A stretch of 64,000 nt of DNA. Source: Nageia nagi (Eukaryota > Pinophyta). This document shows positions 34,390 through 46,309 of this stretch, piece by piece. The stretch covers positions 99,200,001-99,264,000 of the forward strand of contig JBITNC010000001.1 in NCBI GenBank assembly GCA_050084985.1. Direction: 5' to 3'. Under the pieces are notes generated by a model. That model worked only from the letters and a program-made list of their open reading frames with translations, did not search any database and had not been told where the DNA came from. The translations under genes and the position numbers were made by a program. The first letter of the stretch is position 1, and the number at the start of each line of letters is the position of its first letter.

Positions 34390-36775
34390 TTGAAGAGAAT
34401 TTTATTAAGTTCCTTAAGGAAAAATAAATGTTACCAAAATCCAATAAAAAAGGATTTTAGAATATGTACTTCATAATGATGCTTAAGTTCTAGATATGGA
34501 AGGGCAATATTTGAGCATATATGAAGATGATTGTCATCAAGAAAAAATAGGTTCTCACCTACTACACTAAATTTATTTGATCTTACTTTAGTATTATATG
34601 GGTATGTATGAAGGTGGTTAATGGAATATATTTATTGTGTAGGGTTATAATTCCTACTTATCCCACCTTAGTTAAGAGATGAATCCATCTTGTTGAATAA
34701 GGAGACAACTAATACCAATTTTAGAAGTGAAAAAGATCTAAGGCCAATCAAAGTAGGATCATGGTTTTCAATAGAAAATATTTTATATATATTTCTTCAT
34801 CTTATGATGATATATCATGTTTAGATCCAAATTTTGTTATAAATAATTTGTCTATTCATTAAGAGAATAAACATTTATAATAGAAATTAATAAATATGCA
34901 TCTTAAATTCACTCTATTACTAAAAAAGTAGAAAATTATCTTAAATATATGTTCATTGGAGAAATAAATGATTACCTTTGAATCTATAACATTATTTTAA
35001 AAGATAATACTAATGGATAATTAAGATTTTTTATAAATTTTAGAGATATTAACAAGGTATTTCTCTCTTCTAAATATAGACACAGAAGTACATGTTATGC
35101 TTTCATTAATGAATATTTTTATAGGTTATAATTATATTAGAATCAATACAAAATTATTAACATAAAATAAATTCATCACTCCATAAGCATGTTTTACTAT
35201 GTGGTCATGCCCTTTAGTCTCAAGAATGTTGGGGAAACATATTAGAGATTTATGGTTACCATATTCCGTGATTTTATTATTCATTAATTAGAGTTATATA
35301 TGTATTGTACTATTGACAAATGAAATTAAAGTGAGGATAATTTACAATATTTAAGACATATTTTTGAAAGGCTAAGGTTATACAAGTTAAGATTGAATAG
35401 TTAAAGTGTGCATTTGGAGTATCTTATAAAAAATCATTAGGTTTCATTATTTGAAGAAGAGAAAAATAAGTGAAACCCAATAAAGTTAGCACAATTATGG
35501 AGATAGTGCTTCCATATAATTTTGAATAACTAAGTCTCCACTATAAAATTCAATTAATAAAAAAGTTTATATCTCAACTAGTGAATAGATGTTCTTCTTT
35601 TACTCACCTCCTCAAGAAGATTATAAACTTTGAGTAGGATGATAAATTTTAGAAATATTTTGATTCCATTTAGGATTATCTCTTTAATAATCTAATTTTT
35701 TATCCTTTGTAAGTGGATAACTATTGTATCTCTATCTCTATGGTAAAGCCATAATCAAATCATTAGGTGCAATACTTGTTCAAAAAATGAAAGTAGTAAA
35801 GATAGAGTTATTTGCTACACCAAAAAGAGTTTGATAGATTATGAGACAAGGAAAATCCTAATTTATAAATTAAATTATAATATTATTTTTTCTATAGAAA
35901 TTTTAAGATATAATATGATTAAAAATAATACAAGAAGATCCATTATGGTACATATTATCAAAGCCACATCTTTCAAGAACAATAACCAAAATGGATAATG
36001 TTTACTCAAGAATTTGATCTTGTATTTATTAATAAAAAATGTAGAAATGAAAAGTAATAATATTTTCATAGTTGGTGCTCCTCAAGGTGAAAAAAAATAC
36101 CCTAATTAAATATTTTTTGAATGACTACATAAATCTAGTAAAAGAACAAGACAACACATGGAGCCTATTATTTGATGATTCCAATTTCATTAATGGATTA
36201 GGGGAAATTATATTATTATTTTCTTGGGATAATGATATTTTCCCTATTATATACATGTTTCTCTTTGATTGCATTAACAATAGAGTAAAATATAAGGAAA
36301 TTATCTTTTATCTCAAAGTAGTAATAACATTGAAGATTAAGAATGCCAATATATGTAGAGACTCCAAGTTAGTTATAAACTAAATCAATGAGGTTTATAA
36401 CAATAAAATATGAATTCTCAATCTTATACAAAGAAATATTTTAAGTCTTCTTGATAATATTTTTTATGAATACGAGATTAATAATATCATAAGGAGAAAT
36501 AATAGGTAAGTGAGTTCCATGGCTAGTATAGCTTATATAACCTCCATTAAGATTGAAGATGAAGAGAGCATCCTAAAAATCAAGAATTTGAGTAAGAAAT
36601 AAAACTATTCATTTCTAGTAAAATATTATGGTGATTCTTTTTGGTATAGTAACATATTTGAGTACCTTAATAATAAAACCATTCCTTAGAGTTTGAATAA
36701 GGATGTTGAAACTAGGAAATGGGATCTCAAGGAAAAATTATTTATATTGAACACAACATTTTTCAAAATTTAAGG
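34390..36775 (+). pseudogene. pol: Tat-lineage Ty3/gypsy pol fragment (RT and RNase H), decayed
   Basis: Near 34793-34870 it reads SSYDDISCLDPNFVINNLSI, the block that precedes RT in Tat elements. RT pieces follow in changing frames: VMLSLMNIFIGYNYIRINTK (35094-35150), CPLVSRMLGKHIRDL (frame-shifted '..PFGLKNAG.TYQR') and, near 35345-35440, RLRLYKLRLN- and CAFGVSYKKSLGFII-like sequence. The RNase H open block 36072-36383 reads WSLLFDDSNFINGLGEIILL, then FDCINNRVKYKEIIFYLKVV and NANICRDSKLVIN, matching '..FDGS...G.G.G..L', '.NN.AEYEALI.GL' and 'GDS.LV..Q' with Ala/Glu-type changes. The linker after RNase H (36500-36775) ends WDLKEKLFILNTTFFK and is typical of this lineage. No integrase follows; the LINE starts at once. 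The element is broken at both ends. Confidence 0.75.
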
Positions 36776-39470
36776 AATGTAGATATTAACAAAGAAGAGA
36801 AAGAAATATTTGCAGAATACTATAATACAATAGCCCAAGAGTAGATCCATGGGTAGCATAAATATATAATTTCACAAAGATGATATAAATACTCAACTCT
36901 TCGAACTTTCTACTCTCCAAACAAGGAACTACAATACTATCACAACTATTAAAGTCTTAGAAAATAAGTTAGTAATAGAAGAATAATACATCAAGAAAAT
37001 AGTTCAGTTTTATAAAACTTTATTAAACAATGACCAATATGAATATGAAGAGGCTATGAATACTATACTTGAAAATATTCTTAGAACTCTAACACAAAAA
37101 ATTATAAATGAGCAAGAAAAACTAGTATCTTAGGAGGAAATTAAGAATACAATGTTCAAAATAAACAATGATAAAGCACTAAGGCTAGATGGTTCCCCAA
37201 CTAGATTTTTTCAATGTTATTGGGAAATTGTAGATAAGGATATATGCCTATCAATATCATAATTTATAGGAAAAAATAAATTGTTAAAATATTGGAATAA
37301 AAACTTTTCTCACTTTGTTACTTGAAATCCCACGAGAAAATGAATTTCAAAAATTTGTACCTATTAGTCTTTACAATTTCACATATAAAATTATAACCAA
37401 AATTTTGACCAGTAGCATTGAAATAGTTTTTACATGTTTTGATATCTCAAGAACAAGATTATTTTATACAAGGGAGGAAAATCACATATGGAATCATTAG
37501 AATGCATGAGACCTTGCACTCCATATGATCTAAAAAATAGTCAAGTATGTTGTTGAAATTAGACATATAAAAAGCTTATGACATGGTTAGTTGGAAATTT
37601 CTTGATAAAATTTCAGAAAATTTTGGGTTTGGGGATAGATAGAGACTATGGATAAGAACTTGCATTATCTCTCTTACATTCTTAGTACTAATTAATGGTA
37701 AGTTTCTTATTTTTTCATGCACAATTAGGTTTAAGAGAATGGTACCCAATTTCCCCTTATTCATTATTATAGTTGAGGATTTAGGAAGAGATGTCCAAAA
37801 TATGAAATCTATAAACCATATCAATGGAATCAAACTATATACTAGATTTTATGTACTTACTCATTATCAATTTGTTGATGATACTATTCTTATAGGGAAT
37901 TCCTCTATGAGGGATGCAACACAATTCATAGAAATTCTCTAAGTATATGAAAAATCATCTCATCAAAATGTTAATTTTTGAAAGATGGAGATTTATTTTT
38001 TCAATACTCCTATGGATAGAAAAATGAAAATAACAAAAATATTTAAATATCAATCTAATTAACTTCTATCAATCTACTTGGGAATTACCCTATTTATAGG
38101 GAAGATCAAAACTCTTTTTGGGAAGGCATAATAGATGAGATCAAAGCAAGATTATCAGGGTGAAAGAGGTTGTCTTCATCCATATATGAAAATTTTAGTT
38201 AATAAAATTAACTTTACAAAGTATTCCTATATATAGTTCACTATTTTTTAAAATGACAACTAGTATTTCAAAATTAACAGATAATATTTTTAGGCATTCC
38301 TTGTGGTTATGTACTGTAGAAAATAGTAAATAGCTTTGATATCTTGGGGAAAGATTTATAAACCTAAATTTTTTGGAGGGCTAGGTCTTAGATATATGAA
38401 ATCAATAAGTAGAACCTCAAGAATAAAATTAGCTTGAAACATTTGTAATAACTCAAAAATTAAGTGGGTGAAAAATTGCAAGAACAAATACCTAGAGCAA
38501 GATAACTTGTTTATAAGAACTTTAAATATACCAACAAGGTTAGATTTTTGGAATGAATTGCTTGTACTAAAGAAACTCATCATTCAAAATTTGACATGGA
38601 GAATCAAACATGAGGATAAGTTATTCTTTGGGGAGGATTGTTGGCTTAGTAAATTACCTCTAATAGTGTATCTTGAAATACAACTAGAAGCTATTTGGGA
38701 AATGCAAAGCAAAGGGATTAAAGTTAGAGATTATATGCAAATGATAAATGGATCTCCAAAATGGTTCTTTTTTGAAGCCCCAAATAAGGTAAGAAATAAA
38801 TAATTAAAGCTATTAAAATATAAATTACATGAGATAACCCTTTAAGATCACATAGACTATGAATTTACACAATGAAAAAAATTTGTTATTAGGAAAGTTA
38901 TACATGTATTGACTCCAAACTTGATACATCCTCCCTTGTGGGAAAATGTTTGAGTAAGAGGACTTGTCCAAAAGATATCTTTCTTCCTTTGGAAAATTGT
39001 ACATAACACTATTTTAATCCAAGATTAATTATAGATGAGAATTTTTTAGTTGGTGACTAAATGTGAAATATGCTATGTTACTAAGGAAACTAAGGATCAT
39101 ATTCTTATTCATTCTAATTTTACTATAAGAACATGGGAATAAATTCTTCTAATCTTTAAAGTGAAATGGGAAGAGTCAAATTAAAATACTACCTTAGTGA
39201 TACAATCAAAATTGTTGGGTGATAATTCAAATCTTAATATTTTTTGGTTAATTACCATGGCACATATTTGGAGGATAATTTGGAAGTAATAAAATAATAG
39301 AATATTTTAGAGCATAATAAATCCTATACAAGTTGTTATGAAGAAAATTAAGGTTCATATTAGAAAACCTTATTTGATATAAAAACAACCAAAATATTAT
39401 AAAAGAAAAGAAAATTTTAGAAATAGTAAATGACTTTTCCAATGGAGACACCAACTAAATCTCCTTCCAT
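36776..39470 (+). pseudogene. L1-type LINE ORF2 (reverse transcriptase, zf-RVT), 5'-truncated and decayed
   Basis: A non-LTR element has reverse transcriptase after an endonuclease; here the endonuclease is missing, as in the usual 5'-truncated copies. Order: DINTQLFELSTLQTRNYNTI (about 36880-36945), QFYKTLLNNDQYEYEEAMNT (37007-37070), MFKINNDKALRLDGSPTRFF ('..DKAPGPDGF...FF', 37150-37215), then RT blocks, TYKKLMTW..NFLIKF ('..KAYD.V.W.FL', frame-shifted near 37562-37605), and HYQFVDDTILIGNSSMRDAT at 37861-37925 with FVDD intact (37871-37882). Next come KNCKNKYLEQDNLFIR- and NLTWRIKHEDKLFFGEDCWL-type blocks (38468-38650), then FLWKIVHNTILIQD and CEICYVTKETKDHILIHSNF (38980-39120), the zinc-binding zf-RVT domain. 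About ten stops. No poly-A tail or target duplication was identified. Confidence 0.85.
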
Positions 39471-42400
39471 CATAGATGAGGTAATGACATGTGTTCATAT
39501 TATGAATGTCAAATTTGAACAAAGGTATGATTATGGAGTATGGATTGTTACTAATTACATAAGTGGTGCATATAGACTAGTAATCATTTCTTGTGTTGTT
39601 ACAAGCTAGTGTATAGAAAATTTTAATTACAATATTCATTGGTATTTACAACCATGAATCTTTTTTTATTATAATGCATGCATAACGATCTAAATGGTGG
39701 AATAGGGATTTTCACATTGTATTTATTATTTCATAGAGGCACCTAATCTATTCCACCTCTATGTAATTCATATTTAGTGGTTTAATCTTAAAAGGAACAA
39801 CATTCTTTGTAAAATTCTTGAGGCCAATTATATAGAATGAGTCAATATATTGCTTGATATTGAACCATGATAAGGTAGTTTTGGGTATGATTTATAAAGA
39901 GAATACAAAAATATTCTTTGAATCTTGTTGGGGTCATGATGCTTTCTTATCTAAGAAATTATACATTCTTAGATTGAGGTTTGGGTGAATATTTAAGGAT
40001 TCCAATTACAAATTTATAAAGAGATAATTGCTCATGCAATTGGATTTCCAATGAATTGTAGGAACATAAGGAGATGCTAAAAAATGTAATCCAAACATTG
40101 ATTATTTTATTGTAAAGTATATCATTTTCAAGAAAACCAATGATAGTTACATCATATCTAGTTTATTATAGGTATGGCCTAAAACTATAGAAGCCTTAAT
40201 CAATTTTGTAACTTTGGAAGAAATATACTAGGTCATTAGGGATTTTAACTTTTGATTAGTTAATCATTTTTAGCATAAGGAAAAATATATTTCTATGAAT
40301 ATTATATTTTTCCTATTTAATTCCCATCATCATTATATTATAAAGGAAAGAGTTTCCTAGAACGACCTTCCCCTCCATTAGGTATTTTTTTTTTACTCTA
40401 TACTCACATGCTCTATTTTCTTGTCCTCAAATCCCAATCCTATAAGTGAATCCCAATTTAACTTATAATCTTAATCTTGATGAAATTCACCATTTTTAAG
40501 CCTATAAATATTGCTATGAAGATAACATACACATATTTTATTGGATATACAAAAATACTCTACCCATATGCTTAAAAACTTACATTTAAGCTCCTAAGAA
40601 GGATTTAATCTCCAATCTATGTAATCCACCTACTCAAAATGAGGATCATGATCCTCATACATCTATATTAGTAAGGACTCTACAAGAATATGAATAATTC
40701 CATATACAAAAAACCTAGTTTTATCTTCATTTAGAAATATCAACCAATTCATATAGATAATGATGATCCCATGAATAAAATTTCCCCTACTCAATATCTT
40801 CTTCTGTTGTTTAGAATCTTGATGAAGAAGGCCTATACTAGGTATAGCTCCATCAAATTTGTTATAAGTTTAGATTAAATGTTGAATACTATGTTATCAC
40901 TTTCTATAATTTTTCTATAATTTATTGAAGATTTATTAGTTAAGGAAGAGTCATATGGGGTTATATTATTTTTCTTATTTCTTATATCCTATTGTATACA
41001 TGGTTATATGTTTGGTATGAAAACAAAGACCAAGGAAAAGAATAAATATTTTATCTTTAATACCCTAATTTTGTATTATTATATTGACATTATGTACATG
41101 GTTTAGGGATCATCTTAAAACCCACTATTAATATAAAACTTTACTTGAACTAGAAAAAAGGAATGTAAGAATTAGAACTAGAAAATTAACATAAAATTAT
41201 TTTATTATTGGTTATATATGTATAGAAGATCATTTGAAGGGGCATGTTTGAGATACCTCAATCCAAATAAAGTGAAAATAGAAAAAATAAATGGAGAGGT
41301 CAAAATTTATGCTATATGTGGCTTAACTAGCATAAACAAGTCAAATGCACACACAAACCTTAAATTACACAACTCTATTTTACTTAGTTAGCATTAGTTA
41401 GAAAGTTTGATAAAGATAGGTTCAGATCTTTGAATATTAAGCAAAAAGTTTACAATAATATCAATAAACCTTAAATTTATCTAAATGGGAAGGGATACCT
41501 CTAGACCTAGGCCCTTTGAGGCACCTAGGTGAGCATGAAGTGAGTCTCCTCACTTCAAATGGCATGTGAGCCTCGAAGCCCTCAAATCATTAAGAATAAA
41601 TGAATTGTATATGCATATTCTGCAAATGCTTGATTCTATATGCTTTATGAATAATTCCAATAGTGGATTCAAACTATGATAGCAATCTTTACATATTTTT
41701 TTAGCTGCAATTAATGTATAACACATTAAAACCTTGAAAACTTAAATATTTGAAATGAGAATATCTTTAAAGATTCTTGAATTAATTAGATTCAAGAACA
41801 CCCATGAGATCTAATGAGTATTCATAATGTATTTTTAAGCTACTATGAGATCAAAAAATGAATTCAATGGTTGAAATGCAAGATAATATGATTTTATCAT
41901 AAACAGTACACTACATGCATACAATTTTGTGAAGGATACAAAAGGTAGATATTCCCAAGCTCTCCCATGGTTGTATTTCCTTTAATCCCTACAAAAACCT
42001 TGAATACATCCAATAATAATTCAATTCAACCATATAAACACCATATATAAATGTCACCTCATGAATGTGGAAGTAATTTTTGAGAGATTTGATGGAGATT
42101 TGTGGTGAAAATCTTGAATCCTTCAAACCTTGTCTCAAATCCTAGCAATGATCTTGGAGCAATAATGTGAAAGAAAAACTCATAAGAGTGTAAGCGAAAT
42201 GAATTAGGAGAGGATTTTCTAATTTCACTTTGAGTTATATACCTCTTGAGTCAACTTAAGTTCTTTGGGCTAGATACCCACTTGTTCTCATATTTGTATT
42301 TTAAATCATTTTTTGCTCTAATTTAGAATTTTGAGTAGTTTGAATTTGTATGATAAATATTAAGAATAAATCAAACAATGAGTTATAGCATATCAATATC

Positions 42401-42660
42401 ATAAAAATATATCTTCTCAAAAAGTGCTATTTTTCAATGTCTACATTTTGTCCCTATTAGACTAGGTCTTTTGCACAAAAGACTTTGTTCAAAAAGTGTA
42501 AATACTTGGATGTTAATTAAGAAAATATTAATAATTTGAACATTATAAAATTTAAATATTTGAACAAAATTTGAATAATTTGGAATTTAAATTTTGAACA
42601 TTGAACTTTGAAATAATTTGAACACTTCAAACTAATATGTAAAAAAAATGTGTTCATGAT
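39471..42660. other. Gene-poor region
   Basis: No supported gene. A TATA-like TATAAATA sits at 40503-40510 in a setting that looks like an LTR promoter (CCTATAAATATTGC), but no LTR partner was found. Two CCTAGG sites lie at 41506-41511 and 41524-41529 in a GC-richer patch. Repeated 'TTTGAATAATTTGAA' words start near 42,530. Confidence 0.4.
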
Positions 42661-42671
42661 AGAAAAAGATA

Positions 42672-42992
42672 AAAAATTTGAAATAAATATGAATAGGGAT
42701 TCAATCTAGTATTTGTCAAATTTGTAATCCTAAACAATGTGCTCTTGGAGGTGAAAATTTGAGAAATTCAAAATAACTACGAAGAGAAATTTGAATGTAG
42801 TATTTGTCCAATTCAAATCTTAAACAATATGTTCTTGGTAAATTCAAAACAAATATCGATAATAATTTGAATATACCTCACAACAATTCAAACCTTAAGT
42901 ATTGTGTTTATGGAAAATTCATAATGAATATATGTAGCAATTCAAATGTAATATTCATCAAATTTGAATATTAACCAATGTGTTCATTGAGG
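42672..42992. repeat. Degenerate tandem repeat, ~75-81 bp unit, four copies
   Basis: Copies at about 42672-42750, 42757-42837, 42840-42913 and 42914-42992. Each runs from an AAATTTGA/AAATTCA-like start, through TTGAATGTAGTATTTGTC- and ATTCAAATC-like middles, to AAACAATGTGTTCTTGG-like ends. Divergence between copies is high, so the duplication is old. The minus-strand frame 42984-43394 next to it is low complexity (Leu/Phe/Lys) and not supported as a gene. Confidence 0.7.
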
Positions 42993-45170
42993 TAGGACTT
43001 TGAACAACTTATATATTATTTGATGATCGAATACATAAAACCTATGCAAATCATTCGTGATGGAGTAAGTACATAGACTTACTAGCAAGCACGTAGTCTT
43101 GCTAAAAAATTTAGAAATTTGAATAATTTGTATTTTGAAAAAATTGAAATCACATGAAAATTTAATAACTTTGAATAATTTAATAACTTTGGATAATTTT
43201 AAAATTTTTGAAATAAAATGCATTTTTGAAGGTAACATTTTGAATTTTTTACACTTTTTTAAACAAGAATCCAAAAAATAATGAATAATTAAGTGGTTTT
43301 CCCCCTTAAATGATATTGAGTTGATCAAAACAATCAATATAAGATCGATCAAAAAATCAAGAATTTGTATGTGACAATTATGAAAAAATTGCACATGTAA
43401 TATTTTTTTTTATTGTTGCCCCAATATAATTTTGAAATCAAGTACGAGGTGAAAAAATATATTTTGAACAAATTTGTACAAGATTGAGCCAACCAATGGG
43501 TAAAATGTAAAACTTTGACTAAAAAATAGACAAAAGAGGTAAATAAGCAAGAAAATTACCCTTTTCTGCGTCATTTTTCACATGTGCAAGGTGGAATTTT
43601 GGTGGAAAGTGAGTAATCGATAAAGATGGCAATGATTGATGTACCTCTAGCTTAGATAGTTATCATTCAACCATGCTAGCTAGGTCCAAAAATGTAATTA
43701 CCTATTTTTTTATGTAATTTGAATTTTTTAGTGTATTTTAGTTAAAAAAGAGTGTAGAATTATGCATTTTCATGTTTAAAATCCAAACTACCCCAATTTA
43801 GCTATACAAACACACAAACTGAACATTTAGATGATAGAAAATAATCCCTCTAAATGGAATCTTCTGAAATGAACTAAATGAAAATATATTTTAATTCCAA
43901 AAAATTCTTAACAAAAAGGTTTGAGGAGGTATTTTGCTCATTGTGCACAAACAGTGGGTCAAATCTAAAATCCATTTGATACCCACCTAGTTTTCTACCA
44001 TGCATAACCTTTCAATAAAGAAAGATTCTAAAAAAATTGGTTAATTCCATTAAAAATGTGAATTTTTCTCAAAAAATATATGAAACAATGGTTTTTAAAT
44101 TTAAATTTTACAAATATTTATAAATTTGGGCACTAAATCATAAAATGGATAGGAACCCACCTAGATTTTTTACCTTAATTAGGTATCCATGGATTTTGAT
44201 TCATAAAAAATGGAGCATTTTTGGCAATTTTATACAAATTTGGGCCTCCTAAACCCTAGGTAGGGTACAAATTTGCACCCTAGGCTAAGTGCACTATGCC
44301 TAAGGTATAAGCCCCTAGGTGCACCACACCTAGGCCTAGGTGCACCTTGCCTAGCCTATAACCCATTTTGGGCCTTGTTTTGCTCATTTTGTTTTAAAAT
44401 TGACCTTCAAATTATGTGTTTGAACACTATTGAAGGTTATTGATCAAATTTAATGCTTTATAAACTAGATTGAACCTCTTTTTTCATATTTTCATCAAAT
44501 TTTACAAGTTTGATCATTTTTTTTTCCAAATTTTTGCGAAAAGGCATCAAGTTAGCTAATGTAACTTCAAGAATTTGTTGGTTGGTATCATAAGACATTG
44601 AAAGTTGATTTACCACCAAAAAATATAATTTTTTGCTAATTTGTATGTAATTATAAAAATATGTAATTGCTCATATTGGATGCAAATTTGCTTTTCTTGC
44701 AAGAAGAACTTCTTCAAATACAAAATTTGGCTTTGTTGTTGCACTCTTACTTATTAAATGGCATAAATTTTATCAATTTGTGAGGTAAATGTATCATCCA
44801 AGTTGTTAGCTTAGTTTCCCCTAAGGTAACAATTGGCAGTCCTACTTTTATAAATTTCTAAGTACACCTCATGCACTTTTTTGAAAATTTTCATAACTTT
44901 TACCATGCAACCAAGTGTGTTTAATACAAGTTTAACATTTTTTGATACCATTATGTTAGGCATAAGTTGCCCTAATGTGAAATGGTACATACCTTATTTA
45001 CATGGATCATAATTTATTTTACAGTGCTCTAATATAAAAATATGTATTGGACAATATTGGGACATGACAACACATCATTTATTATAGAGAAAACATCATA
45101 ATGAAGGTAAAAATATTTTGGAATACTTATAAATGCAACTTTGGTTTTTGTTAGATAGAGTAGATGGTAC
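42993..45170. other. Gene-poor region with a CCTAGG cluster
   Basis: A GC-richer patch at 44251-44360 holds four CCTAGG palindromes (44255, 44314, 44329 and 44335) and three GTGCAC[CT] words. Otherwise AT-rich with no coding signal. It may be the 3' non-coding part or LTR of the minus-strand Tat element, since it lies on that side, but I cannot show this. Confidence 0.4.
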
Positions 45171-45383
45171 ATGGTTTATTTTGTTGGTTTTATAATTAGA
45201 TGGAATAATGTACTTCCTACAACATTTTTGCAAGTTCTATGTGTAACTACAGTAAGAGATGCCACCACCAAAGTGGATGTGATTGCACCTCCCTCATCAT
45301 GCTTAGGGACCTCTATCTATAGACTAGCAATAGTAGAGGAGCAGATAGCATACCTAAAGTGCCAATTGGCATAGAGAGATCAT
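45171..45383 (+). pseudogene. N-terminal half of a coiled-coil-like ORF split by the copia element
   Basis: Open from ATG 45171 to a TAG at 45372. It includes VRDATTKVDVIAPPSSCLGT and IYRLAIVEEQIAYLKCQLA. The C-terminal part is Leu/Gln/Glu-rich and looks helical. The frame carries on (RDH) to the end of the target duplication at 45383, where the copia LTR begins. Reading resumes in the same frame at 53142. The stop is at a likely Gln (TAG). I do not recognise the protein. It lies antisense to, and downstream of, the pol of the minus-strand Tat element. Some Tat-lineage elements carry an antisense ORF in just this place, so it may be one. Confidence 0.45.
45379..45383. repeat. Target-site duplication, left copy (ATCAT)
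   Basis: ATCAT immediately before the 5' LTR; identical to 53137-53141 after the 3' LTR. Five bases is the usual length for plant copia elements. Confidence 0.9.
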
Positions 45384-45850
45384 TATTAGAATTTATAATG
45401 TAATATTGTATTATATTTCTCTTTAAATGTAAATTCACTTAATGGTTAAAGTATCTTTAGATACCTTAAAGCATTAAAGGAATAAAAATAGAAAGAGGAA
45501 TAAATTTAGAAATAGGATTAAAATAGAAACATCTTTTATCTTACCCTTGGATTAAAGGGAGGTTAAATGGTGGGTTTCTCTTTATAAATTAAGAGGTACC
45601 CCTCCTCTCATTGTATTGGAATTTTTGTAAAGCTAGGATTAGGGTTTGAAGAGAGAGGAGACATTCTATAAGAGAGTCATTCAGAATAAGATCTTAGTTA
45701 GTGGATATACTTCCAAGGAGGGAGGAACCACTTATATCTTGTGTTATTCATGAGATCGCCTTATGTTATTAAGTTTTTGTATTGATGTTGTATGAACCTC
45801 CATGAGATCTTAGTAGTTTAGACTTTATTCAAAAAGGATTAAATTCATTA
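45384..45850 (+). repeat. 5' LTR of copia element 1
   Basis: Begins TATTAGAATTTATAATG (TG to TA at the first dinucleotide) and ends ATTCATTA (CA to TA), just before the PBS. TATA-like TATAAATT at 45583-45590, followed by AAGAGGTACCCCTCCTCTCA. A third LTR of the family is at 62780. Confidence 0.9.
45583..45590 (+). promoter_or_regulatory. LTR TATA-like box
   Basis: TATAAATT; the third family member has the better TATAAATA at the homologous site 62943-62950. A conserved GAGGTACCCCT block follows at all three LTRs. Confidence 0.55.
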
Positions 45851-45852
45851 AG

Positions 45853-45864
45853 TGGTATTAGAGT
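45853..45864 (+). promoter_or_regulatory. Primer-binding site of copia element 1
   Basis: TGGTATTAGAGT; the intact form TGGTATCAGAGC is seen in the second copy at 63249-63260. It pairs with initiator tRNA-Met. Confidence 0.85.
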
Positions 45865-46206
45865 AGTTTATGGAGGCTTCTCATGAATATCTTTGAGGGT
45901 TATTCCTTCACCTGCTACATCTATTTTGCTAAGGTGAAAAGGTTTGAAGGTATAATATTCTATCTCTTCTTCTCAAATTTTCCTTTTATCACTAATTTTT
46001 GTGATGAGCTTATGTTTAGCAAAATTTACTTTTTGTTTATTAACATGTAACTTCAAATGCTATACATTATTATCTACTAATAGTAATTTGTTAGTTGCAA
46101 TGTTTAATAAATTGCTTAATGTGTAGCTAAATTTACAAGTTTTGCAATTTTTTACCATAATGTTGTTACTACATTTTTTTACAATACTAGTTTGTTTGTA
46201 AAAAAA

Positions 46207-46309
46207 CATGCATTATTGCATGCATAAAAAAGGCATACATTATTGCATGCATAAAAAAAAAAGCATGCATTATTGCATGCAAATATCATACATTATTGCA
46301 TTCATACAA
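46207..46309. repeat. Tandem palindromic repeat, ~25-bp unit, four copies
   Basis: Four units of the form CATGCATTATTGCATGCATAAAA. Each unit is nearly self-complementary (ATGCAT..ATGCAT). It lies in the untranslated leader of copia element 1. At the matching place in the second copy (63770-63781) there is only ACATGCATGCAAAG, so the array arose by local amplification in element 1. Confidence 0.8.

Noticed and set aside
42984-43394. 136-codon minus-strand open frame
   Set aside because: Low-complexity Phe/Leu/Lys/Ile sequence from a TTTGAA-rich tract; no domain.
46207-46309. CRISPR-like array of short spaced repeats
   Set aside because: Units are contiguous, palindromic and lack unique spacers; a plant retrotransposon leader is the setting.
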